This document shows, one piece after another, positions 17,073 to 25,251 of a stretch of DNA of 64,000 bases. The notes beneath the pieces were generated by a model. It was not told the DNA's origin, did not search any database, and saw only the letters and a list, made by a program, of their open reading frames with translations. The DNA comes from Agromyces aureus (GTDB taxonomy: Bacteria > Actinomycetota > Actinomycetes > Actinomycetales > Microbacteriaceae). The stretch covers positions 3,720,001 through 3,784,000 of the forward strand of contig NZ_CP013979.1 in the NCBI RefSeq assembly GCF_001660485.1, in the 5' to 3' direction. A program made the translations under genes and the position numbers. Each line of letters begins with the position of its first letter. The first letter of the stretch is position 1.

Positions 17073-18110
17073 CTACAGCAGCGGTAGCGGTTTGTCGAGC
17101 CGACGCATCCGGCCAGAGAGGCTCACCTCGTAGACCTTCAGCGCAGCTGCCTCCCCTATTCCCTTGTGTGCGAGGTGCTCGATCACGCGCATCATGTCGG
17201 AGAGGTAGCTGCCGTCACGTCCGCCGCGCTGCACGGCGATCACCGGCTGCACCTCATCGAGTGAACCGAGGTACACGTCGTCGTGCAGCAGACCGACGCG
17301 ACGGCGCTGCTCCGCGAGCCGACGCAGAATATCGCGTGCCTCGGGATCCTCACCGAGCCACCGTTGGACCAAGCGCGCATACACGATGACCTGCACCGGC
17401 GCCCAGACGATGCTGGCGACACCCTTCGGCTTCACTTCGATCGCTTGGAGGACGCCGTCGCGAGTTCCGAGCACATCCAGACGTGGCCCGAACGAGGTTG
17501 GCCGCGGACGGTCGACGGGTGCATCCTGAATCGCAGCGAGCAGTGTCGCCGAGACGTCATTCATCACGAAGTCCTCGACGAACGAACTCTCGAACTGAGG
17601 CGTGAACTCGCGATCGAGCATCGCGCGCCCACCGTTCGCCCGGCCATTGGTCGATTGGAATGAGGTGATCGCCGACTGCACGGCACCTTCGGTGGCCACC
17701 GACGCGACCTTCGGAATGACGAGCTCTAGGTAGTCGTCGAGGTCCTCCACGATGCCGGCGACCGCATCCGCTGCCATCCACTCGCGCCAGGCATCATCGA
17801 ATCCGTATCGCTGATAGCGCCCATATTTGGTGTGACCTTCGAACCGCACCCGCCCCGAACGCCAATACACCGAAAGCACGCGCTGCAGTCCGACGTACAG
17901 CTGCGCGCGCTGATCCCCCGAGTGGATGTCGCGCCGGAACTGCAGATCCACCGGGTAGCGCGCCTCACGCGCATACTCCTGCAACGACCGAAGCGGGCCA
18001 TCGCAGATGACGTCGAGGAAGTTCTCGTCGATTCTGCGGTCGTACCGCAGCTCGAGATTGCGTCCACCGTCGCCCGGCGTCATCGGCCAGCCGAACTCCT
18101 GAATGGTCAT
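17073..18110 (-). CDS. PD-(D/E)XK-like nuclease-fold protein of unknown role
   Basis: A 345-aa soluble protein. The region around residues 210-250 reads LDVLGTRDGVLQAIEVKPKG and then PVQVIVYA: an Asp, an E-x-K and a downstream Gln helix arranged as in PD-(D/E)XK restriction-like nucleases. The first 180 residues (starting MTIQEFGWPMTPGDGG) match nothing I recognise. It stands alone on the minus strand among other accessory genes. It could be a stand-alone defence or repair nuclease, and the assignment is a fold-level inference only. Confidence 0.6.
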   Translation of the reverse strand: MTIQEFGWPMTPGDGGRNLELRYDRRIDENFLDVICDGPLRSLQEYAREARYPVDLQFRRDIHSGDQRAQLYVGLQRVLSVYWRSGRVRFEGHTKYGRYQRYGFDDAWREWMAADAVAGIVEDLDDYLELVIPKVASVATEGAVQSAITSFQSTNGRANGGRAMLDREFTPQFESSFVEDFVMNDVSATLLAAIQDAPVDRPRPTSFGPRLDVLGTRDGVLQAIEVKPKGVASIVWAPVQVIVYARLVQRWLGEDPEARDILRRLAEQRRRVGLLHDDVYLGSLDEVQPVIAVQRGGRDGSYLSDMMRVIEHLAHKGIGEAAALKVYEVSLSGRMRRLDKPLPLL

Positions 18111-18339
18111 GCGAGCCCCCTTGCCCCGCCCGCCATGCTACGGAGCGGTTCGGGCGGCGGCGGCCCGTGTTCGGGGTACATGCACGGCCGAGAAGCGGCC
18201 GCATGCCGGCGTCGCGGCAGTCCGACAAACGTCGGTGGACGCGATATTTGAGCGAGATCGGATGATCTCGTAGGCACCCTCGTTTTGGGGGAAAGCCCTC
18301 GCCCGACCTGCCTGAGAGTATCGAGCGACGTTCTCATCG

Positions 18340-18873
18340 ATGACACTGAGCCACAGACGGAGCACCTTGCCCTCCTCAACATTTTGGCCTGACCTGCTGA
18401 TTGCTCTCATCGCCACGACCTTCGGCGCACTATTGACCGTCGGGATTGCGTTCGGCACCTATCGGCACGAGGTAAGCACTCGGGAACGCGACGCAATCCG
18501 CCATCTCGCGAACATCCTCGCTAGCAGGCGGGCGTTTGTGGAAGCGAATCCCGTTCGCATCGACACCACCGAGCCATACCGCGCCGACGACCTCGAGGCA
18601 TGTCGTGTCTCCGTCGCGCATGCGCGAGAGGCGATCGTCGAGGCCTCACGTGGAGTACGCCCCGGATCATCCATGCAGCAGCCTCTCGATGACATGGCCC
18701 GAGCCGCCAATCGTTATCTGGATTTGGCGAGACGAGATCCGGACGGCTACTGGCTCCATCTCAACGGGCTTCGTTCGCGATGGATCGACGCACTGGCAAT
18801 GCTCGCGATTGAGACAAACCATGCTTTGCCGGAACCCGGCAGCCGCGGCAGCTCTCGGAGCACGGAGGCGTGA
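18340..18873 (+). CDS. Hypothetical protein with one N-terminal membrane anchor
   Basis: A 177-aa protein with a single transmembrane helix at about residues 17-40 (DLLIALIATTFGALLTVGIA), then a charged, helical cytoplasmic or extracellular domain. No conserved domain is recognised. No strong Shine-Dalgarno is visible before the ATG. It lies in the accessory stretch between the PD-(D/E)XK-like gene and the NERD fragment. Confidence 0.55.
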   Translation: MTLSHRRSTLPSSTFWPDLLIALIATTFGALLTVGIAFGTYRHEVSTRERDAIRHLANILASRRAFVEANPVRIDTTEPYRADDLEACRVSVAHAREAIVEASRGVRPGSSMQQPLDDMARAANRYLDLARRDPDGYWLHLNGLRSRWIDALAMLAIETNHALPEPGSRGSSRSTEA

Positions 18874-18946
18874 AAAGTTGCGGCGATCCGCCAGGACCAG
18901 CAGCTGATCCGAACCTCCACGGTCCACAACTGGGAACGTAACTCCG

Positions 18947-19030
18947 ATGATCGAACCCTCCCCCGCCACTGCGGTCTCATTGTCGAAGCGCCCGGCCGCG
19001 GGTGGCGCTCATCGGCATCGCCAGCTCTAG
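18947..19030 (+). pseudogene. Truncated copy of the start of the NERD gene
   Basis: A 28-codon frame opening MIEPSPATAVSLSKRPAA, which matches the NERD protein start at 15374 (MTEPSPAATVSLSGRPAA) almost residue for residue and at DNA level, then loses similarity and stops. It overlaps the stop of the convergent minus-strand gene by 3 nt. Best read as debris of a duplicated NERD gene. Confidence 0.6.
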
Positions 19031-19986
19031 CCCTCACCACGGCGCGACGGCGGGCGCGACGCGGCGAGGTCTCGTCGGGCGAGGAGCACGGCGTCGCTCG
19101 CGAGGGTGGCGATGTGCTGGGCGATCGTCGTGGCAAGGGTTCGGTGATCCTCGCGGATGAGGAGCGACGCGGTCGACTGCGCGGCGCCCAGGCCGTGCCG
19201 GAGATCGATGCGGAGGTGCTCGGCCTCGGCCAGCCGCGTGAGGGCCTCGGCGCCGATGCGGCCTCGATGCTCGGCGACGGTGCTGCGCGCCAGGTCGAGC
19301 GTGCGGTCGGCGGCCTCGATCGCGCGCTGGAGCGAGGTGGCGAGTGGGCGCGGGGGCGTTGCTCGCGCGGCCCGCGTCGCGCGTGCCACCTGCGTCGCCC
19401 GCCCCGTGCCCGTGGTGCCCTGGCCGGCCGCGGTCGTCGCGGCATCCAGTGCCGATCTGGCTGCGCGCAGCCGGATGAGGTGCGCGTGCGCTTCGGCGAT
19501 CACGAGGGTCGGCGGGGAGCCGGCGGCATCCGTTCGGGCCTGCAGCGTTCGGGTCTGCGCGACGCCGTTCTGCGCGACGCGAACCTCCGTGACGGCAACG
19601 ACGACGGGCGCCCGCCGCCCCTGCGCGACCCGGTCGGCGAGGGTCGACGTCAGCTCGCCGAGCACGTGCTCGGCCCACTCGCACACGCGCACGATGAGCT
19701 CGGACCGCGCCCGCACCACGTCGGGCGTGCCGGGCATCGCGTCGTGATTGAGCCGGTTCAGGCGGAACGCGTCGCTCAGGTGCCGCCGCACCACGGCGAT
19801 GACGGCCCACGCCCCGTCGATCGCGTCGGCACCCATCTCGGCCTCGGCGAAGCAGACCTCTTCGGATGCGGCGCGGATGCCCTCGTCAACGGCGAGCAGC
19901 GCCGATGCAGCCCGCTTCGCCAGCTCGGCGTCATGGGCTTGGAGTTCTCGCGCAGCCAGCCTGCGCCTGACCAAGAACCCGGCCAT
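19027..19986 (-). CDS. Coiled-coil protein, shortened paralogue of the protein at 20991-22358
   Basis: A 319-aa helical protein. Its N-terminus (MAGFLVRRRLAARELQAHD...AELAKRA) is clearly homologous to the 455-aa protein encoded 1 kb away, and the C-terminal half also matches (RIGAEALTRLAEAEHLRIDL). About 100 residues of the middle are missing and replaced by an Ala/Thr/Arg low-complexity stretch (QVARATRAARATPPRP). It lacks the glycine-rich tail of the longer paralogue. The family resembles the long helical part of actinobacterial TPM-domain proteins without the TPM domain. Function unknown; the shortened copy may be diverging or decaying. Confidence 0.65.
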   Translation of the reverse strand: MAGFLVRRRLAARELQAHDAELAKRAASALLAVDEGIRAASEEVCFAEAEMGADAIDGAWAVIAVVRRHLSDAFRLNRLNHDAMPGTPDVVRARSELIVRVCEWAEHVLGELTSTLADRVAQGRRAPVVVAVTEVRVAQNGVAQTRTLQARTDAAGSPPTLVIAEAHAHLIRLRAARSALDAATTAAGQGTTGTGRATQVARATRAARATPPRPLATSLQRAIEAADRTLDLARSTVAEHRGRIGAEALTRLAEAEHLRIDLRHGLGAAQSTASLLIREDHRTLATTIAQHIATLASDAVLLARRDLAASRPPSRRGEG

Positions 19987-20020
19987 GCGTCGATCCTAGG
20001 TTCGCCGCCGCGCGAGCGCC

Positions 20021-20293
20021 ATGGATGGAGCGAGCGGATGCCGCGGGCTGTCGGTGCTCGACCCGAGCGAGTGGCACTCCACCGGCCCGATGCACAGCTT
20101 CCGCGACTACCACCTCTCGGATCTCCCGTCGTACGAGGTCACTCGTCCGCCCCAGTACGACGGCTTCCGACGAGCGACGCGGAACGAGGATCGATTCGGC
20201 TTCGCCGACGAGTTTCGCGGCGTTGACGAGAAGCCGGCGGTCTCCGTGAGCTTGGCGCCGGACCCAACGGAATGTTCGCTGAATGCAACCTGA
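20021..20293 (+). other. Weak 90-codon open frame in the gap before the toxin-antitoxin module
   Basis: The ~340-bp gap before the Phd/VapC module contains a frame with protein-like composition (HSFRDYHLSDLPSYEVTRP) but no ribosome site, no family resemblance and an implausible first 20 codons. It may be a remnant or chance. Nothing else is seen in this gap apart from the leaderless promoter of the antitoxin. Confidence 0.2.
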
Positions 20294-20325
20294 CCTGACC
20301 AGGGTTGGTCAACTAGGCTCGGGGC

Positions 20326-20565
20326 ATGACGGAGGAGATCGTGAACATCTACGATGCGAAGACCGGATTCTCGCGGCTCGTGAGCCGCGTCGAACACGGC
20401 GAACGCGTGACGATCAGCCGCAACGGGCACCCTGTTGCTCGACTCGTGCCGATCGAACCCGAGCGCACGGCAAGGGTTCCGGGTGCCTTGAGCGGGCGGG
20501 TGCGCATCGCCGCCGACTTCGATGCCTTCGATGACCGAGATGCTCGCGAATGGTTCGGCGAGTGA
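20326..20565 (+). CDS. Phd/YefM-family antitoxin
   Basis: A 79-aa antitoxin. The N-terminal Phd/YefM fold (IYDAKTGFSRLVSRVEHGE, then ISRNGHPVARLVP) binds DNA as a dimer, and the acidic C-terminus (DFDAFDDRDAREWFGE) would wrap and inhibit the toxin. Its stop overlaps the toxin start in GTGA. A -10-like TAGGCT (20314-20319) ends exactly 6 nt before the ATG and there is no Shine-Dalgarno, implying a leaderless mRNA. Expected to autoregulate, usually with the toxin as co-repressor. The module sits between two paralogous coiled-coil genes. Confidence 0.9.
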   Translation: MTEEIVNIYDAKTGFSRLVSRVEHGERVTISRNGHPVARLVPIEPERTARVPGALSGRVRIAADFDAFDDRDAREWFGE

Positions 20566-20933
20566 GGGTTCTGCTCGACTCGCACGTGCTCCTCTGGTGG
20601 CTTGCCGACGACGACCGGCTGATCCGGGCCCACCGCGACCTGATCACGGATGTCTCGAACGACGTGCTTGTTTCGGCGATCACGACCGCGGAGATCGCGA
20701 TCAAGGCCTCGCTCGGCAAACTCGACGTGCCCGATGACTTCGAAGAGGTCATCTCAGCGGGCGGATTCGAGAGATTGCCGTTCACCGCCGAGCACGCGAG
20801 CGTCCTCCGCCGGCTGCCGTGGCACCATCGCGATCCGTTCGATCGTATGCTCGTCGCGCAGGCGGTTGTTGAAGGCATTCCCCTGCTCAGCGTCGACACA
20901 CGGATGCGCGACTACGAGGTCGCGGTGATCTGA
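20562..20933 (+). CDS. vapC: VapC-family PIN-domain toxin (RNase)
   Basis: A 123-aa PIN-domain ribonuclease. The acidic Mg-binding residues are Asp6 (LLDSHVLLWWL), Glu44 (TAEIAIK), Asp91/Asp94 (RDPFDRML) and Asp112 (LLSVDTRM), all in place. PIN toxins of this group cleave tRNA or rRNA and are held inactive by the upstream antitoxin. The GTG at 20562 is chosen because it overlaps the antitoxin stop and gives the usual short N-terminus; an in-frame ATG at 20550 would add four residues. Confidence 0.9.
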   Translation: MRVLLDSHVLLWWLADDDRLIRAHRDLITDVSNDVLVSAITTAEIAIKASLGKLDVPDDFEEVISAGGFERLPFTAEHASVLRRLPWHHRDPFDRMLVAQAVVEGIPLLSVDTRMRDYEVAVI

Positions 20934-20953
20934 GGCTCGATCGGCCGCGGGCT

Positions 20954-20986
20954 GGTCTCGAGACGCTTCGCTCCTCGACCGGCGGG
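20954..20986. repeat. Dispersed CTCGAGACG...CTCGACCGGCGG repeat, copy 1
   Basis: A copy of a short repeat (GGTCTCGAGACGCTTCGC followed by TCCTCGACCGGCGGG) seen at about eight intergenic or gene-end places in this window. It lies between the vapC stop and the stop of the convergent coiled-coil gene. Confidence 0.85.
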
Positions 20987-20990
20987 TGCG

Positions 20991-22358
20991 TCAGTCGAAG
21001 ATGCCGTCGAGGACGCTGCCGATGACGAGGCCGCCGAGGATGCCGCCCATGAGGTCGTTGCCGCCGCCGCGGCGACCGCCGCCGCCGTAGCCGCCGTAGC
21101 CGCCGTAGCCCTGGCCACCCCACTGGCCCTGGTCTTGCGGGCGGGAGGCGTCGATGTCGCGGCCCGCGAGCTGCAGGGCCTCGCCCGCGAGGGACGCGGT
21201 GCGGCGGGCCATGGCCATGGCCTGCTCGCGGTGGTCTTCGCCGATGACGGAGGCGGTCGCGGCCGAGGTGCCGAGGAAGCGGTCGAGGTCGATGCGCACG
21301 CGCTCGGCCTCGGCGAAGCGGGTGCGGGCGTCGGCGCCGATCCATCCGCGGTGGCCGGCGATGACGTCACGCGCGACCGCGAGCTGACGGTCGGCGTCGT
21401 CGATGGCGTGGTGCACGTGCTCGAGCGGAGGAATCGGGCGGGCCGCGCGCTCGCGGGCGGCGGCGATGGCGGCATCCAGTGCCGTGTTCGCGTCGCGCAG
21501 GTGCGTGAGCTGCGTGAACGGGTCGGTGTTGACACCCGCGGCCGGCAGCGCGGCGAGCGCGACCTTGAGGTCGGCCATCGCGGTCGCGACCGCGGGGGTG
21601 TGCGGCTCGTTCGCGGCGACGACGAGGTCTTCGCGGGAGTCCTCGATGATCGCCGCGAGCGTGGACTCGGCCCGCAGCGCCTCGACCTCGAACGTCTCGA
21701 CGGCGTCGAGCAGGGTCGCGGCGCGGCGCACGGACTCGGTCGCGGCCTCGAGCGCGAGGTTGGCCTGCTCGCGCTGCCCGGCCTCGCGGCGGCGCTCGGC
21801 CACGCCGACGCTGTGCTCGGCGAATCCGATGAGCTGGTCGGCCTGGGCGGGGTTCGACTCGACCTGGCTGAGCGCGTCGGGCGCGTACCGGGCGGCGAGC
21901 CGCTCGATCGTGTCGCGAGCGTGGGGGATGCGGGTGCGCAGGCGCGCGGCATCCGCTCGCACGCCGGCGATGATCTCGGGAGCCCGGCGAACGCGCGCGA
22001 TCTTCTCGGCGAGCGCCGACGTCTGCTCGTCGAGCAGGTCTTCGGCCCACTCGCACAGCTGCACGATGCGCGCGTTGCGGGTGCGCAGCTCTTCGGCCGT
22101 GTCGGGGATCTCGTCGAAGTTCAGCTGATTCAGCCGGAACGCCTCACCCAGGTGCTGCTTGACCGCGGCGAGCGCGTCGCGCAGCGTGGCCGTCGCCTCG
22201 GGGCCGAGCTCGGCTTCGGCGAACGCGAGCTCGTCGCCGGTGACGCGGATGCGCTCGTCGGCCGCGACCAGCGCGCTGCCCGCCCGCTTCGCCAGATCGG
22301 CATCTTGGGCTTGCAGTTCGAGCGCGTCACGTTTGCGTTTGCCCCAGAATCCGGCCAT
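20991..22358 (-). CDS. Long coiled-coil protein with glycine-rich tail (TPM-protein-like helical part)
   Basis: A 455-aa, almost wholly alpha-helical protein (Ala/Glu/Arg-rich heptads over residues 10-400), ending in a Gly/Tyr/Arg-rich segment (GGYGGYGGGGRRGGG) and a hydrophobic GGILGGLVIGSVLDG. The same layout follows the TPM domain in many actinobacterial TPM proteins, but here no signal peptide or TPM domain precedes it. The ATG at 22358 is chosen because homology to the 319-aa paralogue starts exactly there (MAGF...). The two paralogues flank the Phd/VapC genes. Function unknown; a scaffold or membrane-associated role is only a guess. Confidence 0.75.
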   Translation of the reverse strand: MAGFWGKRKRDALELQAQDADLAKRAGSALVAADERIRVTGDELAFAEAELGPEATATLRDALAAVKQHLGEAFRLNQLNFDEIPDTAEELRTRNARIVQLCEWAEDLLDEQTSALAEKIARVRRAPEIIAGVRADAARLRTRIPHARDTIERLAARYAPDALSQVESNPAQADQLIGFAEHSVGVAERRREAGQREQANLALEAATESVRRAATLLDAVETFEVEALRAESTLAAIIEDSREDLVVAANEPHTPAVATAMADLKVALAALPAAGVNTDPFTQLTHLRDANTALDAAIAAARERAARPIPPLEHVHHAIDDADRQLAVARDVIAGHRGWIGADARTRFAEAERVRIDLDRFLGTSAATASVIGEDHREQAMAMARRTASLAGEALQLAGRDIDASRPQDQGQWGGQGYGGYGGYGGGGRRGGGNDLMGGILGGLVIGSVLDGIFD

Positions 22359-22547
22359 AGGTTCGATCCTAGGGGCGCGGATGGGAGCGGGCTGTGGGGC
22401 GACCGCGGATGCAGGAGCAACCCGCCCGATCACCCTCGTTCTGGGGCCACCCGGAGCGCGATTCGCTCCCGGCGATCACGCGAGACTTGCGGAGGCCGAT
22501 CGTTCCAGCAGGCGTCGGCCGTCGAAGCAGACCAGATGAGGCGGGAC

Positions 22548-22931
22548 ATGATCGAGTATCCGGGTTTCAGCGACGCACCCGCGCAGCCGATCACTGCCGC
22601 CCAGCGGCAGGTTGGCGCGCAGCCGATCACCGCGGAGCGTCCGGCCATGACCAACTCGTCCGGGCCGGCCCCGGTGGCTGCACGCACGAATCCGCATGTG
22701 CGGATTCCGACGCCCCCGGCCCTCGTCGCGTTGTTCATCCTCTGCGCGATTCCCGGCGTCATCGGCGCTGTGCTCGCCGTCGTCGGCTTGGTCTACGACC
22801 GGGACACCGTCCTGCTCCTGCTCGGCGCGCAACTGGTGCTCGCCACACTCGGGCTGTACTTCTTCCTGGTGCTCCCGCTGGTCGCGATCATCCAGGCGAT
22901 CCACCAGACGATCCGGTTCCGACGGAGCTGA
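22548..22931 (+). CDS. Small two-helix membrane protein
   Basis: A 127-aa protein with a polar, Pro/Thr-rich N-terminus (about 50 residues) and two strong transmembrane helices at about 57-80 (ALFILCAIPGVIGAVLAVVG) and 85-110 (LLLGAQLVLATLGLYFFLVL). It ends in a short basic tail (TIRFRRS). The ATG at 22548 has GAGGCGGG upstream; an in-frame ATG at 22536 is possible. No family recognised. Confidence 0.6.
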   Translation: MIEYPGFSDAPAQPITAAQRQVGAQPITAERPAMTNSSGPAPVAARTNPHVRIPTPPALVALFILCAIPGVIGAVLAVVGLVYDRDTVLLLLGAQLVLATLGLYFFLVLPLVAIIQAIHQTIRFRRS

Positions 22932-23063
22932 AGGCCGCGGTCCGCTGTGCTCGCGGACCTCGGAATGGATCTCGAGCATCTCTCTGCGCAACTTCGCGCC
23001 GAGCCATGACGACATGGCGGATGCGTCGTTCGGTGACGAGGGCGGCGGCCCGGTCGCGGTAGG

Positions 23064-23095
23064 TCAGTTCCGCCTCATCGATGAGGCTGAACTGA
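23064..23095. repeat. REP-like palindrome, copy A
   Basis: TCAGTTCCGCCTCAT and ATGAGGCTGAACTGA face each other across CG with one mismatch, forming a 15-bp hairpin. The core is shared with the perfect palindrome at 31790-31829. It lies inside the last codons of the sigma-factor gene and supplies its stop codon. Confidence 0.8.
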
Positions 23096-24574
23096 GATAC
23101 CGGAATCGGGATTCGTTCGGCGGGCGAGCAGATAGCTGCGCACGGCGGGGTCGGCCGTGAGGTCGGCGGCGCGGGTGAAGGCGGCGGATGCCTCGGCCAG
23201 GCGTCCGGCGCGGGCGAGCAGGTCGGCGCAGGCGGCCCACCAGGGCTGGAACGCGGATGCCTCGGGCTCGGGCGGCAGCGCCGCGAGGCCGGCGTCTGGT
23301 CCGTCGAGGCGGCCGATGACCGCGGCGAGCGCGACGCGGGCGCCGAGGCTCGGGGCGACGGAGTTTAGCGCGAGGTAGAGGGTGCGGAGGGCCGCCCAGT
23401 CGGTGACGCCAGTGCGGCGCCGGTCGCAGTGCACGGCATCGATCGCGGCCTCGAGCTGGAAGCGGCCCGGCGGTCGCCCCGGTGCGGAGGCGCGGCGCAG
23501 GTACTCCTCGCCCTCGGCGATCAGCGCGGCATCCCACGCCGTCGGGTCCTGCTCGTCGAGCGGGACGAACGTGGGCGGGGCGGCCGCAGCGTCGGCATCG
23601 GCATCGGCACCGGCACCGGCGCCGGTCCCGTCTGCAGCTGCGACCGCCGGCCGACCGGCCGCCGCCGGGCGTCGCGCGAGCGACAGCGTCACGAGCGCGG
23701 CGAGCCCCCACGCCTCGGTCTCGTGCTCGAGCAGTGCGGCGAGCGTGACCGCGAGGAACTGCGCCTCGCCGGCCATCGATGCGGGCGCGCTGCTGTCACC
23801 GGAGGCGCCACGGGCGTCGGCCGCATCGCGCCACGTGATGGCGTGGCATCCGTAGACCGCCTCGAGCACGGCGGGCAGGCGCTCGGGCATCGCGCGACGG
23901 TCGGGCACGACGAAACCGATGCGGGCGTCGCGGATGCGGCGCTTCGCGCGCACGAGTCGCTGCGCCATCGCCGCCGGCGGCACCGCGAACGCCGTCGCGA
24001 TCTGCGCGGACTCGAACCCGAGCACGACCTGCAGCATGAGCGGCGTGCGCACGGCGGCGTCGATCGCCGGGTGCGCGCACACGAACAGCAGCTCGAGGCG
24101 TTTGTCGGGAATCGCGAACGGGTCGAACTCGGCCAGCGGGTCGACGGATGCCGCGGCCGGCGCATCCGCGAATCCGTCGCCGTCGTCGGCGGTCCGCGCC
24201 ACGAGCGGGGTCGTGAAGCGGCGCTCCCCCGACTTCCACGCGTCGCGCTGGCGATTGCGGGCCACGGTCAACAGCCACCCCTCGGGATTGTCGGGCACAC
24301 CGGCATCCGGCCACCGCAGGAGCGCCTGCTCGAACGCGCCCGCCAGCGCATCTTCAGCGAGCGCGAGGTCGCCGGTCGATGCGGCGAGCAGGGCGATCAA
24401 GCGGCCGTAGGAGGCGCGGGCGGCCAGCTCGACCGAGGCCGAGACGGAGGCCGCGGCTGAGTCCGAAGCCGAGTCGGACGCCGAGTCGGATGCCGCGGCA
24501 TCCGTCGTCGAAGCCGAAGCCGAAGCCGCAGCCGAAGCCGCAGCCGCAACCGCCCGCGCCCCGTCAACGCTCAC
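23075..24574 (-). CDS. ECF42-type RNA polymerase sigma factor with TPR-like C-terminus
   Basis: A 499-aa extracytoplasmic-function sigma factor of the group paired with DGPF/YCII proteins. After an unusual Ala/Ser/Asp repeat leader (ASDSASDSASDSAAAS), region 2 runs over about 50-115 (LAEDALAGAFEQALLRWP, NPEGWLLTVARNRQRDAW) and region 4 over about 170-215 (LGFESAQIATAFAVPPAAMAQ). The remaining ~270 residues form the family's helical-repeat extension (RFQLEAAIDAVH...LARAGRLAEASAAFTRA). The GTG start overlaps the DGPF gene stop in GTGA. The last dozen residues (NPDSGISVQPHR) and the stop come from a palindromic repeat, replacing the normal end. A low-complexity Gly/Ala/Asp stretch near residue 310 is another insertion-like region. 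Confidence 0.88.
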   Translation of the reverse strand: MSVDGARAVAAAASAAASASASTTDAAASDSASDSASDSAAASVSASVELAARASYGRLIALLAASTGDLALAEDALAGAFEQALLRWPDAGVPDNPEGWLLTVARNRQRDAWKSGERRFTTPLVARTADDGDGFADAPAAASVDPLAEFDPFAIPDKRLELLFVCAHPAIDAAVRTPLMLQVVLGFESAQIATAFAVPPAAMAQRLVRAKRRIRDARIGFVVPDRRAMPERLPAVLEAVYGCHAITWRDAADARGASGDSSAPASMAGEAQFLAVTLAALLEHETEAWGLAALVTLSLARRPAAAGRPAVAAADGTGAGAGADADADAAAAPPTFVPLDEQDPTAWDAALIAEGEEYLRRASAPGRPPGRFQLEAAIDAVHCDRRRTGVTDWAALRTLYLALNSVAPSLGARVALAAVIGRLDGPDAGLAALPPEPEASAFQPWWAACADLLARAGRLAEASAAFTRAADLTADPAVRSYLLARRTNPDSGISVQPHR

Positions 24575-24960
24575 GCGTTGGCGGTCCACACGCCGTCGAC
24601 CGTGTACACCGCGCCCGGGCGCACCTCGACGCCGCCGGCGCCGTAGCCCATCGACGGCGCCTGCTTCGCCCACTCGATCGCGGTGTCGAGGTCGGGCACG
24701 TCGATGACGAACGTGCCGCCGAGCTGATCCTTCGTGTCGGCGAACGGGCCGTCCTGCACCTGCACGGGGGCGCCGCCGCCCGCACTGCGCAGGGTCGTCG
24801 TGTTCGACGACGGTTGCAGCACCTCGGATGCGATCAGCACGCCCGCCGAGTGCAGCGTCGCCGCATAGCTCGTGAAGGCCTGCTGGCCCTGCTCGAGCGC
24901 CTCGGGGCCGAGGTCGTCAGCGGTCATCTCGGGGTAGTGCAGCAGCAGTGTGTAGCGCAT
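24571..24960 (-). CDS. DGPF/YCII-domain protein, partner of the ECF42 sigma factor
   Basis: A 129-aa YCII-fold protein: MRYTLLLHYPEMTADDLGPE at the start, then the signature VQDGPFADTKDQLGG near residue 70-84 and a C-terminal GVEVRPGAVYTVDG. Such genes almost always precede or follow an ECF42 sigma factor, as here, and are its regulon members or modulators; the reaction is unknown. The ATG at 24960 has GGAGGAAC upstream. An upstream extension through an 8-bp tandem repeat is open but not protein-like. Confidence 0.9.
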   Translation of the reverse strand: MRYTLLLHYPEMTADDLGPEALEQGQQAFTSYAATLHSAGVLIASEVLQPSSNTTTLRSAGGGAPVQVQDGPFADTKDQLGGTFVIDVPDLDTAIEWAKQAPSMGYGAGGVEVRPGAVYTVDGVWTANA

Positions 24961-25129
24961 GGCGTTCCTCCTCCGGCCCCGTCCAGCGTCAGGGTACTCG
25001 CGCACCACCGATGCCGCCCGGGTCTCGTTCTCGTACTCCACGATCGGAGTGGGCCGGATGTCGGCCCTTACCTTGATGACGACCCGGTCGAGGTCCGATC
25101 GACACGTGCCCGGCATCTCGGCACGCGGG

Positions 25130-25193
25130 CACTCCGGCACTCCGGCACTCCGGCACTCCGGCACTCCGGCACTCCGGCACTCCGGCACTCCGG
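25130..25193. repeat. Eight tandem copies of an octanucleotide
   Basis: The unit CACTCCGG is repeated perfectly eight times without interruption. It lies about 170-235 bp upstream of the DGPF start codon and 60 bp past the stop of the next minus-strand gene. Perfect identity of the units implies recent or ongoing slippage. Confidence 0.95.
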
Positions 25194-25251
25194 CACCGGG
25201 ATTCGGGGAGAGCACCGCGGCCCCGCGGCATCCGCCCCACTCAGGCGCGCC

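Noticed and set aside
25130..25193. Possible CRISPR array
   Set aside because: Units are 8 bp, contiguous and without spacers, and no cas gene is present; it is a simple tandem repeat.
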